DNA of 41,316 nt from a virus (IMGVR_UViG_3300010157_000114:1-41316); one strand, 5' to 3'; counted from the first letter of the stretch, positions 14,381 through 24,428 are shown. The notes: generated by a model not told the origin, from the letters alone. Numbers and translations are program-made.

Positions 14381-14973
14381 GAAACTCCGGCTTCAAAATG
14401 GACATGAGCGGGATTCGTCGCAAGCAGCGCGAGCTTGCGGCTATTCCCGCGCGCATTTTCAAGCCGGAAATCAGCAACTACCTTCTCCGTCCTTCGCTCA
14501 ACAAAGCCAAGGCCGCGACTCCCGTGCGTGACCTTGCTACAATCCGCGAGAATCAAGTCGGCAAGCCAAACAGCCAATATGCCAAATGGAAGGCAAGGGG
14601 AGGCGGACAGGGCGTTACAAAGGCGCAATTCTTGGCAGACCGCGCGCCCGCGCGTTTCCTGTTCCAACTGCAATGGGTGCAGGTTGGCTATTCGCTCGGC
14701 GTGAATGTGACCGCATCGGCGGCGGTGCTTTCTGCGACCACTCGCAACCACAATGAGCCGGACATTCCGCAAGGGCGCGGGCAATGGCACGGCGGCGAAA
14801 CGAAGCTTACCGCGAGCATCAGCGTCCCGTTTCTCGACGCTCCAGAGCGCAAATACAAGCCCTTCACCGGGCAAGGCATCCTGACGCCTATCATGGCCGC
14901 GCAGTTCCCGGTATTCAACCGCGCGTGTGAGCGCAAAATGAAGCGCGTTGTCGCTGCAATCGCGAGGAGCTAA
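14377..14973 (+). CDS. Putative tail completion / neck protein (gpZ or HK97 gp10-like)
   Basis: A 198-residue basic protein. It starts with a helix (GIRRKQRELAAIPARIFKPE) and contains a long K/R-rich region with RAPARFLFQL, then beta strands to the C-terminus. The N-terminal helix, basic nature and place before a tail terminator candidate resemble minor tail protein Z or HK97 gp10. The ATG at 14377 is chosen for the ATGA overlap. Confidence 0.5.
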   Translation: MRNSGFKMDMSGIRRKQRELAAIPARIFKPEISNYLLRPSLNKAKAATPVRDLATIRENQVGKPNSQYAKWKARGGGQGVTKAQFLADRAPARFLFQLQWVQVGYSLGVNVTASAAVLSATTRNHNEPDIPQGRGQWHGGETKLTASISVPFLDAPERKYKPFTGQGILTPIMAAQFPVFNRACERKMKRVVAAIARS

Positions 14974-14974
14974 C

Positions 14975-15475
14975 ATGACGCTTTCCGAGATACTCCAGTT
15001 GGAAAAAAACACGGAAGCCGTGATGATTGGCGTGCTGTCCGATGCGTGCGAGTTTGTCTATCACTCGCGGCAGACAGACACTAATCAAAGCCCTCGCATC
15101 GCCTGTAAGACAATCGTCGGCGCGCAGTTTCAAGACCAGAAGCTCACGATTGGCGTTGCGCCGTTCTACATTTACCAGTGCTACGAATGCACAATGCGGG
15201 TGATTGTCAGCACGAACCGGACGACAGAGGAAACATCCGGCGCGCATGATGATTTGCTCGGCCAAGTGCGGATGCGCCTTTCTCAGTATTTCGTGGATGA
15301 CTGGCAGAATACGCAGCTTACCATTTCCGAGGATAACGTGCCGAACCTCGTCACGCAGGTAAAGCCCGCAGAGAGTGACGACGACCAAGCCGACACGGAA
15401 AACCTCGACAACACGACGCTCGCCATCGCTTTCATTCTCGTCATAAATCCCGCAGCACTAACCACACTCAACTAA
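14975..15475 (+). CDS. Putative tail terminator-like protein
   Basis: A 166-residue protein with an N-terminal helix (LSEILQLEKNTEAVMIGVLS) and a beta core (KLTIGVAPFYIYQCYECTMR). An acidic stretch (SDDDQADTE, about 140) precedes a hydrophobic C-terminal strand. Size and position just before the tail tube gene match tail terminators that cap the tube. No diagnostic motif is seen. Confidence 0.5.
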   Translation: MTLSEILQLEKNTEAVMIGVLSDACEFVYHSRQTDTNQSPRIACKTIVGAQFQDQKLTIGVAPFYIYQCYECTMRVIVSTNRTTEETSGAHDDLLGQVRMRLSQYFVDDWQNTQLTISEDNVPNLVTQVKPAESDDDQADTENLDNTTLAIAFILVINPAALTTLN

Positions 15476-15484
15476 CACACCATC

Positions 15485-15883
15485 ATGTCCAGTCCCAACC
15501 GCGTTCTTGTCCTCGCACCCGGCTACGGCGTCGCGCCTATCACGACTTCCGAAGCCGTCACCTACAATGTGAACACCGAGGAAATCACTCCCAATATCGA
15601 GGAGGATCACAATAAAGACCAATACGGCAACCCGAACCAGTCGCTCTACCAGAAAGGGCTGTATGACTACAAGGGCGAATGGCAGCTTGCCAGCAGCGGC
15701 ACGCTTCCGCCGACGCTAGGCTCGACCTTCACGCGCACCGTGGAAAACGAGGCGAGCAGCATCACGTTCGTCGTCCTCAAGGCACCGATTGCCAAGACCG
15801 CCGACACGAAGATCCGCACTTGCAGCGTTGAAGCGAAACAAGCCAACGGCGGCGCTGGCAACGTGACGACCTCCAACTCCTAA
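15485..15883 (+). CDS. Putative major tail (tube) protein
   Basis: A 132-residue beta-rich protein (MSSPNRVLVLAPGYGVAPIT at the start). It lies where the major tail protein is normally found, before a tail assembly protein and the tape measure. It is short for that role, but small tube proteins are known. The leader TAACACACCATC lacks a Shine-Dalgarno sequence. The N-terminal MSxPNRV resembles the start of the distal tail gene at 19102. Confidence 0.5.
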   Translation: MSSPNRVLVLAPGYGVAPITTSEAVTYNVNTEEITPNIEEDHNKDQYGNPNQSLYQKGLYDYKGEWQLASSGTLPPTLGSTFTRTVENEASSITFVVLKAPIAKTADTKIRTCSVEAKQANGGAGNVTTSNS

Positions 15884-15888
15884 GGCAT

Positions 15889-16629
15889 GTGTCGGACTCC
15901 ACACTCGACGAACATGCGGACGCGCTAGACAGCGAGCGAAAGGATCGCGCCGTGGCGATGCTTGGCTTGCCAGAGCTAATCGCAGGCGTTCAGGTGGAGC
16001 CGCTGACACCGCGCCGGCTGGAATGGCTGCGCGCAATGGGCAACCCGTTCGTGTGCGGCGGGGAGTGCCCGATTGCGGCCATTCCCGACTTCCTTTGGTA
16101 TGTCACCAAAGATTTCGCGTTTGGCGACGATGAGCGGCGGCGGGCGTTTCTCGCGGCCATCCTCGACCTCGACGTGGATGATGCGCGCGAGGGGATTGAC
16201 GAATACCTCGACCGCGCCTTCCTCGACGCCGGGCCGGGGCGCGAAGGCGTGTCGTTCTATGGCAGCACGGCTGGCCTCTACTGTTCGCTGAACACGGCTT
16301 ATCCCGGCGCTGGGTGGCACCTAGAGCGCGTGATGGATACTCCGCTGCGCGTTCTCTACCAGTTGATCAAAGCGGCGGACGACGCGCGCGGATGCACCAT
16401 GCAAAATCGCCGCTCATCGCCGCTCATCAGCAAGTTTCTTTGCGAGATCGAACACTTCGAGCTTTCCATCGTGGCAGACTTTGACGCCGAAATGGACGCA
16501 TTCGTTGACGCGAAGTGTGCGGAGGGCTATAAGCTGTGCAGTGAACCGATTCAGAAAATCAACCTCGCGATCCCGGCAGCTTGCCAGCCGGATGCGCCGT
16601 GGATTATCCCGATGCGAAAGGTGAACTGA
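15889..16629 (+). CDS. Putative tail assembly chaperone
   Basis: A 246-residue acidic protein starting at a GTG that overlaps an out-of-frame ATG. It contains IPDFLWYVTKDFAFGDDERR near residue 65 and acidic helices throughout. Its place between tube and tape measure genes is the standard place for tail assembly chaperones (gpG/GT type). I see no frameshifted second product within the gene. Function is inferred from position. Confidence 0.5.
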   Translation: MSDSTLDEHADALDSERKDRAVAMLGLPELIAGVQVEPLTPRRLEWLRAMGNPFVCGGECPIAAIPDFLWYVTKDFAFGDDERRRAFLAAILDLDVDDAREGIDEYLDRAFLDAGPGREGVSFYGSTAGLYCSLNTAYPGAGWHLERVMDTPLRVLYQLIKAADDARGCTMQNRRSSPLISKFLCEIEHFELSIVADFDAEMDAFVDAKCAEGYKLCSEPIQKINLAIPAACQPDAPWIIPMRKVN

Positions 16630-16630
16630 C

Positions 16631-19102
16631 ATGGGTAAGAACGATTTCACAGCAACAGCGGGCATCAGTTTGGAGCAATGGCAGAAGGACATTGCCAATA
16701 TGGATGCTTCCATAGCTAAGATTGAAGCGCGCAGCGAGCAGCTTGAATCGAAGTTGGGAAAAGTTGGAAGCGCGTTGAAAAGCGGAGCCGTATTAGCTGC
16801 GCTTGGCAGCTTTGGGGACGCTCTCGCAAAAGGCGGAGCAGATGCAAGCGAGATGACGAGCGCGTTGAAAGCACTGGACAAGGAAGGATTTGGAAGCGGG
16901 CCGGAAAAGCATCTTCACAACTACACAAGTGGATTGCTTGATATTGCTGGAGCCGTGGATTCAACGATAAGCAGCATTCCAATTCTTGGAAAAGTGTGGA
17001 ACACAATAACCGCTCCGATAACAGCTACGGCAAAATACACTGCTTTAATGAGGGAGACCGATGTGTTGATCAATACGCAGGCCGAAGGAACTCAGGATTT
17101 ATCCGCGAAATACAAGGCACTAAGTGAACAACGCGCAAAAGTTTTCGGAAAGTCCACAATGTTTGTGTTTCAGGGAGAAGACAAAAAAGCGGACAAACTT
17201 AAAAACTTAGACGCCGAGCGCGCTAGAACTGCGGAAAAATACATTGCGTATGTTGACCGCGAAAAAATCGCAGGCAATGCGATATTGGCTGGATCTCAAA
17301 AAGAATCGGACTTGATGCGCCTTCGCGTCAATAGGGAAAAGGAGTTGACGCAACTTCGCGAAGAAGCCAAAGACAAGCACGGTGATGTAAGCCCAGATAG
17401 ACAGCGCGCTCTGAACGCAGCCGAAAAAGCCGTGCAGGAGAAATACGCTGCAAATAAAAGCGAAGTTGAGGCACATGAGAAAATCAGAAAAATCGACATT
17501 CAGGGTGCGCTTCAAACCGCGAAGACAAGATTTGACGGCCTAAAGGGCGCGGCGGACGCGGCGGACATTGCGTTAGATGTTGCTGAAAAAGAGGAAGCCG
17601 CATCGCAGGGACTCACCAAGGAAGCCAAAGAACAAGCATCAGTAAAAACAGCAGAGGCGCGCGCTAATAAGCAAATAGCTGACAGGTCTCTCGCCGTCGC
17701 GAAAATACAGAACACCTACGACGCCGATTTAATTGAAGCAAGACAGGACGGCTTAGGCGTAGAAATTAAAGCAGCGGACGCCGCAATCAAAGCAGCCAAA
17801 GCCAAGCAACTAAGTTTCAGGGCAGGAACTACCGAGAGCGATGCTGCTGTAAATGAAGAAGCATCCGCAAGGGTGGCAAAGCGCGACGCCGAAAGCAAAT
17901 TCAGACTGGAGCAGCAAAACCTCGGAATAGCTATGCAGGTTGCCAGCATTCGCGATGATTCTGTTGAAAAGGAGCGCGTTGAAATCGCATTGCGAAAAGG
18001 TTCAATAGCATCAGAACTGACTCAGAACATCAGCGGAGAAAAGCGCGCTCAGTTGATCGCAGAGCAATCAGCGATTGCGGAGCGTGAATGGAAAAACCAG
18101 ACCGCTCAATCTCAGTATCGAATAGACAAGGGCGGGCTCGCAATAGCGGGTGAAGTTGCAGACTTGCGCGACGATTCGGTTGTGAAACAAATTAAATCCA
18201 CAGACGCGCAAATTGCATTGCTTGAAAAAGAAAGCAAGCAAGGCAACCGCACGCCGATGGAAAGGCTGAAAATTGAAACAGACATCAAAAAGCTAAAAGA
18301 GCAGCAATGGAACAATGAGCTAGCGCACATAAATAAAATACATGCCGTTGTGCAGGCTAACGCTCAGGCAGGTCAAGGCATTGGCGCACGCGCAGGGCGT
18401 GAAGTGAACCTGAAAATTCTCGCGGATGAGCAAAAGAAATTGGAGGACTTGAAAAACGCTAGGCGGCCCGCTGCTGAAATAGCTGCACAAGAAGCAATCG
18501 TGAACCAGAAGCAACGCGGAGTTGAGCAAGACCGGCACGGCGTGGACTTGGCGCTTGAGGCAATGGACATCCAGCTTCGCACGGCGGGAATCAAAATGAC
18601 CGCGAGCGACCGTGTTGCAAAGCTCGCAGAAAACGAGGCTAACTATCAGCAAAAAATCGCGCAGGCATTGCGAGATCAGGACTCAGCAATGGCTAACCGT
18701 TTGTCGAAAGAGAAAGCAATGAAGGCGTTGCAAATTGAAGCCGACGAGCTTTTGAAATCGCCGAAACAAAAGGCAGACGAGGCAAAGGAACAGCGCAAGA
18801 AAAACAAAGCCCTTGACACAGCAAGGGCTCAGAAAAAGGCCCGCGATGAATCGGCGGCAAGGGAGAAGGCAAAATTCATGGCTGATAACGCCTTGCGAGT
18901 GGCGCACGGATTTGCACCACTTCCAATGCCAGCCCACTTCGGGCCGGTGCGCGCAGGGGATGCATTAGGTGAAGCAGCGCGCAAGGGGATTGACGACGCC
19001 GTTGAACGCGAAGCAATTCCAATCAAACCCGGCGAAAAGAAAGCGGACGTGATGGAAATGAAAGTGGTGAACCTAATCGTCAAAGCATTGAAATCCGACT
19101 AA
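16631..19102 (+). CDS. Tape measure protein
   Basis: An 823-residue protein that sets tail length and enters the cell on infection. Residues 10-60 are a coiled coil. About 95-130 is hydrophobic and Gly-rich (LLDIAGAVDSTISSIPILGK), as in the membrane-active segments of tape measures. The rest is long charged helices. Three related units of about 70 residues start near 17733, 17939 and 18155 (each with a (I/L)R/QDD/G motif). The codon use is more A/T-rich than in the head genes, which suggests separate origin or recent exchange. Confidence 0.88.
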   Translation: MGKNDFTATAGISLEQWQKDIANMDASIAKIEARSEQLESKLGKVGSALKSGAVLAALGSFGDALAKGGADASEMTSALKALDKEGFGSGPEKHLHNYTSGLLDIAGAVDSTISSIPILGKVWNTITAPITATAKYTALMRETDVLINTQAEGTQDLSAKYKALSEQRAKVFGKSTMFVFQGEDKKADKLKNLDAERARTAEKYIAYVDREKIAGNAILAGSQKESDLMRLRVNREKELTQLREEAKDKHGDVSPDRQRALNAAEKAVQEKYAANKSEVEAHEKIRKIDIQGALQTAKTRFDGLKGAADAADIALDVAEKEEAASQGLTKEAKEQASVKTAEARANKQIADRSLAVAKIQNTYDADLIEARQDGLGVEIKAADAAIKAAKAKQLSFRAGTTESDAAVNEEASARVAKRDAESKFRLEQQNLGIAMQVASIRDDSVEKERVEIALRKGSIASELTQNISGEKRAQLIAEQSAIAEREWKNQTAQSQYRIDKGGLAIAGEVADLRDDSVVKQIKSTDAQIALLEKESKQGNRTPMERLKIETDIKKLKEQQWNNELAHINKIHAVVQANAQAGQGIGARAGREVNLKILADEQKKLEDLKNARRPAAEIAAQEAIVNQKQRGVEQDRHGVDLALEAMDIQLRTAGIKMTASDRVAKLAENEANYQQKIAQALRDQDSAMANRLSKEKAMKALQIEADELLKSPKQKADEAKEQRKKNKALDTARAQKKARDESAAREKAKFMADNALRVAHGFAPLPMPAHFGPVRAGDALGEAARKGIDDAVEREAIPIKPGEKKADVMEMKVVNLIVKALKSD

Positions 19103-19761
19103 TGAGCACTCCAAACAGAGTAATGGTGGGCACGCTCTCATCCGTCACCTTTGACGGGCCGGGCCGCTACGTGCGCCCGTTTCAGGACAAAGGCGACACA
19201 TGGAGCTTCGAGTGGCATATTGACTGCTACCAGCTAGCCGCGAACTTCACGCCGTTCCAAAACAATCGCTTCTACTCGCCGGGCTTCGTCTCGCCAGTGG
19301 AGCAGATGCAAGCCGTCACGACTCCGCTCGGCACGGCATACCTTGTGCATGAGGAGCAGCCGGAATACACGGCGTGCAGGGGCTGGCTGAAATTCAAGCG
19401 CGTGTATGCCAGCCTGCCAATCACTCGGCAGGAAGGCACTTCCGTAACGCATTCGTTCCAGTATTACTCTACATCGGCAAGCTATGACTGGACGAATCCG
19501 CCGCCCGCGCCGGAGGTTGCCGAGTGGCCGCTTGTGTGTGCCGGATACTACCTTTACGAGTATTTCCTTTCCTATTGGCCGGACGTGATTCGTGCGCCGA
19601 AAATCACTTCGATCTTCGGAATTTTGCTCAAGACCAACTGGCCTCCGCCAACCAGCGGGCCGTTTGTTTCCAAGGATTCTGAGATCAGCATTTACAAGGG
19701 CAGCATCATTGAGCGCAAAACGCTCTACGTGAACCCGCCGACACTGGCGCAACTCGTCTAA
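19102..19761 (+). CDS. Putative distal tail protein
   Basis: A 219-residue protein with many aromatic residues (FSYWPDVIRAP, YYLYEYFLSYW). It shares one base with the tape measure stop and with the start of the next gene. Its place after the tape measure suggests a distal tail or hub protein that connects the tube to the baseplate. No motif identifies it further. Confidence 0.5.
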   Translation: MSTPNRVMVGTLSSVTFDGPGRYVRPFQDKGDTWSFEWHIDCYQLAANFTPFQNNRFYSPGFVSPVEQMQAVTTPLGTAYLVHEEQPEYTACRGWLKFKRVYASLPITRQEGTSVTHSFQYYSTSASYDWTNPPPAPEVAEWPLVCAGYYLYEYFLSYWPDVIRAPKITSIFGILLKTNWPPPTSGPFVSKDSEISIYKGSIIERKTLYVNPPTLAQLV

Positions 19762-20774
19762 TGGAACCCGTCAAACTAGCCAACGCGGAAAACGCTTTCG
19801 ATGGCGGAGTGCTCGACAAGAAATGGATGTTCAACGTGGTGGGGCACTTGAACCTTTGGCACGCTGGCGAGGTGAAGCTACCCTCGACCGAGTGGGGCAG
19901 CGGCAGAATACTTGTGAGCAACACCGGATGGGTGGTTGATCTCACGCGGCTAAAGGTGCCCGCGTCGTCGCAGGTGCAATCGCAGCGCGAGTTTCAGATT
20001 GTCGCAGACGGGGCGAACACGGTGAAGATTTACAACGGCACTCTTTTCGGGCAACTGCCAACGGGATTCTCTGTTGGAAACAGCCCGATTTTCACGCTGA
20101 CCGTCGCAAACGGGGATAAGATTTACGCAAAGGTGACGTGGAACAGGACGCTGAATATCACTGGCAACATCGTGAGCACTATCACCACCCGCACAATCGA
20201 AGCGGCGGCGACGGTGCCAGCAAACGACCCGCAAGCCGGGACGCGGCATTACTTACTCGCGAGCGTAACCCTCGGCACTGGAAACATTCCCGTCATTGCG
20301 CAGAGTCGATGGGGGCCGATTGACGACTTGCCGGGGACGGCGAGGTATAACTACGTCATGAACAGCGCCAGCACGTCCGCTCAGACGGACTACTGGGACT
20401 TGCTCGCGACAGGCAAGGGCAAACAGGCGGGCGGCGTGACCGATCTAGCGCCGGATTACGATTCTGTTCAAGTGTCAGGATATGGCGGATGGTTGCGATT
20501 TATTCAGGATGGCACCAACCTCAAGATTTTCGCTCGCGGAACTACAATGAACTCCGTCGGGCAAATTACTTATATCGCGCCCGAGTATGTAGTTTTCGAC
20601 AAGCCGGTTGTTTGCGAAACCACTGTTGACGTGCTAGTGGGGCTGCGACTAAACGGCGGATACTTGGAGGGGCAGTATCGAACGATCAAGGTGAACGCTG
20701 TGGCAACCCCGTCCCCTGAGTGGGTAAGCACCGGCATCCCGGTGACGGCTGGCACCACGATTAAGTGCGTGTAA
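19761..20774 (+). CDS. Putative tail tip/receptor-binding-associated protein
   Basis: A 337-residue beta-rich protein. Strand-like stretches alternate with polar turns, with a KVTWNRTLNITGNIVSTITT region near residue 125. No catalytic motif is seen. It lies between the distal tail candidate and the fibre and probably forms part of the tail tip. Assignment is positional. Confidence 0.5.
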   Translation: MEPVKLANAENAFDGGVLDKKWMFNVVGHLNLWHAGEVKLPSTEWGSGRILVSNTGWVVDLTRLKVPASSQVQSQREFQIVADGANTVKIYNGTLFGQLPTGFSVGNSPIFTLTVANGDKIYAKVTWNRTLNITGNIVSTITTRTIEAAATVPANDPQAGTRHYLLASVTLGTGNIPVIAQSRWGPIDDLPGTARYNYVMNSASTSAQTDYWDLLATGKGKQAGGVTDLAPDYDSVQVSGYGGWLRFIQDGTNLKIFARGTTMNSVGQITYIAPEYVVFDKPVVCETTVDVLVGLRLNGGYLEGQYRTIKVNAVATPSPEWVSTGIPVTAGTTIKCV

Positions 20775-20781
20775 AACCAAT

Positions 20782-20810
20782 TTGACAACCGCACCCGCAA
20801 ACCCTAAAAG
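20782..20810 (+). promoter_or_regulatory. Promoter before the tail fibre gene
   Basis: TTGACA (20782-20787), 17 nt, TAAAAG (20805-20810), then 9 nt to the ATG at 20820. The predicted leader is only 2-3 nt. It lies in the 45-bp gap after the tail tip gene, one of the few gaps in the tail module. Confidence 0.55.
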
Positions 20811-20819
20811 ACCACCGAA

Positions 20820-23800
20820 ATGCTGACACTCCTCATCAACGAAAGCAAACCGCTCGACGGGCTTTTTGCAAACGCGACTACGGGCGGCATCGGCAGCGTG
20901 CCGGATATTTCCGTTGCCGACGATGGGCAGGCCGTTTCGGTGCAGACATTCACGCGCGCGGCGGGAGTCATTACCGATTCGTTCGTTGCTGGCGACGTGC
21001 TGCACATCGGCATCGGCGACGGCGTGAATGCGCCCGTGTGCTACATCGCACTTGCCAGCGCATCGCCCGCTACGGGCACGATGGCGATCAATACCGATGG
21101 CATGGTTGCGCTATTCGCGGCGACCTCGGCGAATCAGTTGACGCTAAACGTCGGCGTCGTCCGCACGCGCGGAGCTTACACGAACACGATTTTCTCCGCG
21201 CCTATCGTCATTCACCGCAGCGTGATTGATCCCGATACAGCGGTGCCAACGCCTTCCATCCTCGGCACCGGAGTCTATGCTGCGCTGCAAGTCGCGATCA
21301 ACACCGCGCTTGGCTTCGTGCGGCTGGATAGCTCGGCACGGCTCCCGGCAGTGGACGGCTCGCAGCTAACCAACGTGCCGAATGAACTGCCCTCGCAAAC
21401 CGGCAACTCTGGCAAATATCTCACCACGAACGGCACGGCTACTTCGTGGGGCACCGTCAGCACGGGCCTCACAGTCGGCACCACGGCCATTGCCAGCGGC
21501 ACGACGGGACGCATCCTCTACGACAACGCGGGCGTTCTTGGGGAGCTACCAGTCGGCACCGGAGTCGCGACGGCGCTGGCGGTCAACGTGGGCAGCGCTG
21601 GGGCGTTCATCACGTTAAACGGAGACGCTGGCACGCCGTCCACGCTCATCGGCACGAACATTAGCGGCACAGCGGCCAGCCTCACAGCGGGGCTTGTATC
21701 GAGCATCGGCAACCTTACCGGCGACGTGACGAGCAGCAACCGCTCGACCACGCTCGCGACGGTGAATGCCAACGTGGGCGCTTTCACGAATGCCAGCCTG
21801 ACCGTGAATGCCAAGGGGCTTGTGACGGCTGCAAGCAGCGGCACCTCGGCTGTGACCTCCATCACCGGCACGGCGAACGAGATCACCGTGACCGGCACGA
21901 CGACGCCGACGCTCTCGCTACCCTCGGCGATTACTTTCACGGGCAAGACAGTGACAGGCGGGACGTTCAATTCGCCGACGCTATTCGAGCCTAGTTCCAA
22001 AACTTACAATATTCTCAATAACCAAGACGGAACCATGAAAGGCCGTTTTACTAACGATTTTACGCACGTATATTTAGACAGCGGTGGTGATGTATTTTTG
22101 CGGTCAACCGATTTTGTAAGCAGCTATCTCACCCTTGCTCATTTCTCCGCTTCAACGGGGCGCATGTCATTGGGCTACTCAGCATTTTTATCTGGAAAAA
22201 TCGGGTTCAAAAACGCTACCTCGACGGGAACTACAACACTCGACTCCGCAAACGCTTCTGCGAACGACTACACGGCTACACTGCAAGCTGCGACGGGCAC
22301 GCTCGCGCTCGTCAGCGGCAACCTCGGCACGCCGTCTGCAATCGTCCTCACGAACGCCACCGGCACCGCCGCGAGCCTCACCGCGGGCAACGCGACGAAA
22401 TGGACGACGGGACGCACCATCGCGCTGACTGGCGACGTGACTTATACCAGCGGCGCATTGGACGGCAGCGGCAACGTGACAGGTACGGCGACGCTGGCGA
22501 ACATCCCGGCCATCAGCGGCGCGAACCTCACCGGCACCGCAGCCAGCCTCACAGCGGGCAACGTCACGACGAACGCGAACCTGACCGGCCACGTCACCAG
22601 CGTCGGCAACGCAGCCGTGCTTGGCAGCTTCACGATGGCGCAACTCAGCACCGCAGTGAGCGACGGCGACCCGGCCTATGTCGGCGCGGCGAATACGTTC
22701 ACGACAGGGCAGACCATTTCCGCCACCACTAGCCTCCTCCTCGGCACCGCAGGCAGCGCCGTGGGCAACGTGGGCTTTCGCAACGCCACATCGGGCACCA
22801 CGACGCTGGCACCGCCCACGGGCGCGCTTGGCACGGGCACTGTCACTCTGCCGCTGAGTGGCACGCTGGCGACGCTCGACGGCACGGAAACGCTCACGAA
22901 CAAGAGCATCGTCGCCACGCAGCTTACCGGCACCATTGCGGATGCGCGCAACACCGTCTCCAACACGACCACGACCAGCCTCGCGAACCTCGTAACGGTG
23001 GGCACGCTCACGGGCGGCGCGACCGGCGCTGGATTCACCGTGGCTCTCTCGACTTCGACGATCACGGGCAACTTGCCCGACGCGCGCAACACCGTGAGCA
23101 ACAGCACCACCACGACGCTGAGCGGGCTGACCTCCGAGACCATCACGACGACCCCGGCTGCGAACACGGCAGGCACCGCACTGCTCATCACCGACACGAC
23201 AGCCGCAACGAGCGGCAACCAGCAATATAGCGGCGCGATTCGGTGGACAGGGCAAGGGTGGAAAACGACCGCGACGGCGGCGAGTCAGGCGGTGGACTGG
23301 AGAGCTTATGTGGTGCCGGTTCAGGGTGCAGCGAATCCAACGAGCATCCTGGCCTTCGATGTTTCCGCAAACGGCGGGGCATTTGCGAACGCCCTCACAG
23401 TCACAAGCACGGGCACCTTGACGACTGCGCGACTGAACGCGCTTTCGGGAAGTTTCGACACCATCTATACACAGGGCAGCACGCTCAACGATTGCGTAGT
23501 CTCACTCGGCAGCTCGGCGGCGGACGGCGTTTGCGTTCGTTCTCTGGGAAATTATTGCTTCACGAGCACAAGCGTCCATTCGCAATTTTCTGCTAGGGAT
23601 ACTAGCATCAGCCGTTCCTCCGCTGGAGTTATCAGCTTCGATACGACGACGAACAATAATAAGGCGGGTAGTTGGACAGCCACGAACGGCACACTGAGCG
23701 GCACCCTCGCCGTGACCGCCGCGACGACGCTCTCTGCCGCGCTCATCACCACGCCCGAAGCCCTCGCTCCCGCGCTGAATGCCGGGGCCGCGTGTGGCGT

Positions 23801-24050
23801 CACCACGGTTGCCACAGGCTTCGCGCTGAACGGCGTGAATGCGCTCACGCTGGCCAACGGCACGAACGGGCAAATCAAGACCATCGTTTGCACGGCAGTC
23901 ACCGCCGCTGGCACGGCTACGCTCACGCCGACGACGTGCTCAGGATTTACTACGGTGGCATTCACCGCAGCGGGGCAGACGCTCACGCTCCAGTATTTCA
24001 CCACGGGCGGATGGGTAATCCTCTCCGTGCGCGGTGCCACTCCAGCCTAA
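20820..24050 (+). CDS. Long repetitive tail fibre protein
   Basis: A 1076-residue protein rich in Gly, Thr, Ser, Ala and Asn. Short motifs recur, such as GTAASLTAGN, LTGDVT and ADARNTVSNxTTT, as in trimeric fibre shafts. The N-terminal 100 residues are less repetitive and probably attach to the tail. Two A/T-richer segments interrupt the GC-rich repeats: about 21990-22215 and 23440-23680. They look like inserted receptor-type modules. The C-terminus (AGQTLTLQYFTTGGWVILSV) is a beta cap. It has its own promoter candidate. Confidence 0.82.
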   Translation: MLTLLINESKPLDGLFANATTGGIGSVPDISVADDGQAVSVQTFTRAAGVITDSFVAGDVLHIGIGDGVNAPVCYIALASASPATGTMAINTDGMVALFAATSANQLTLNVGVVRTRGAYTNTIFSAPIVIHRSVIDPDTAVPTPSILGTGVYAALQVAINTALGFVRLDSSARLPAVDGSQLTNVPNELPSQTGNSGKYLTTNGTATSWGTVSTGLTVGTTAIASGTTGRILYDNAGVLGELPVGTGVATALAVNVGSAGAFITLNGDAGTPSTLIGTNISGTAASLTAGLVSSIGNLTGDVTSSNRSTTLATVNANVGAFTNASLTVNAKGLVTAASSGTSAVTSITGTANEITVTGTTTPTLSLPSAITFTGKTVTGGTFNSPTLFEPSSKTYNILNNQDGTMKGRFTNDFTHVYLDSGGDVFLRSTDFVSSYLTLAHFSASTGRMSLGYSAFLSGKIGFKNATSTGTTTLDSANASANDYTATLQAATGTLALVSGNLGTPSAIVLTNATGTAASLTAGNATKWTTGRTIALTGDVTYTSGALDGSGNVTGTATLANIPAISGANLTGTAASLTAGNVTTNANLTGHVTSVGNAAVLGSFTMAQLSTAVSDGDPAYVGAANTFTTGQTISATTSLLLGTAGSAVGNVGFRNATSGTTTLAPPTGALGTGTVTLPLSGTLATLDGTETLTNKSIVATQLTGTIADARNTVSNTTTTSLANLVTVGTLTGGATGAGFTVALSTSTITGNLPDARNTVSNSTTTTLSGLTSETITTTPAANTAGTALLITDTTAATSGNQQYSGAIRWTGQGWKTTATAASQAVDWRAYVVPVQGAANPTSILAFDVSANGGAFANALTVTSTGTLTTARLNALSGSFDTIYTQGSTLNDCVVSLGSSAADGVCVRSLGNYCFTSTSVHSQFSARDTSISRSSAGVISFDTTTNNNKAGSWTATNGTLSGTLAVTAATTLSAALITTPEALAPALNAGAACGVTTVATGFALNGVNALTLANGTNGQIKTIVCTAVTAAGTATLTPTTCSGFTTVAFTAAGQTLTLQYFTTGGWVILSVRGATPA

Positions 24051-24056
24051 GATTCT

Positions 24057-24428
24057 ATGCACACACTCGCCGAAATAAACGCCGCCCTCGTCTCTGCCGG
24101 AATTGACCCGGCAGACCTCACGCAAATCATCGCCGACATCAAAGCCTCCGTGCGCGCCAGCGACGCAGGCGTGATTGCGGAACTGGAAGCCAAGCTCGCA
24201 ACGCTCCCGGCCATCACCGCCGAGCGGGACGCGCTGAAAAAGACCATCGCGGACTTCGTGGCCGCAGACGACGCGGGCAAGGCGCAGATGCTCGCCGACG
24301 CTGCCAAGAGTGCCGATGAAAAGGAGCGCGACTCGGCGCAGGCCAAGCTCGACGCGGCGCAGGCTGATGTTGTTGCGGCGCAGGCTGAACTCACCGCAGC
24401 GGTGGAGAAAGTTGAGGCGAAGAAATGA
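24057..24428 (+). CDS. Coiled-coil protein
   Basis: A 123-residue Ala/Lys/Glu-rich helical protein. A short N-terminal domain (EINAALVSAGIDPADLTQII) is followed by coiled coil from about residue 35 to the end (KLDAAQADVVAAQAELTAAV). It has no membrane segment. Between fibre and holin candidates, it may be a fibre chaperone or a lysis accessory. Its stop overlaps the next ATG as ATGA. Confidence 0.55.
   Translation: MHTLAEINAALVSAGIDPADLTQIIADIKASVRASDAGVIAELEAKLATLPAITAERDALKKTIADFVAADDAGKAQMLADAAKSADEKERDSAQAKLDAAQADVVAAQAELTAAVEKVEAKK

Noticed and set aside
22188-23255. A 355-residue leftward open frame opposite the fibre gene
   Set aside because: It is an Arg-rich shadow of the GC-rich repeats of the fibre gene, without a sensible leader or domain.
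20820-24050. CRISPR-like repeats or a diversity-generating target in the fibre gene
   Set aside because: The repeats are coding, in frame and unevenly spaced, and no reverse transcriptase or template repeat is visible.
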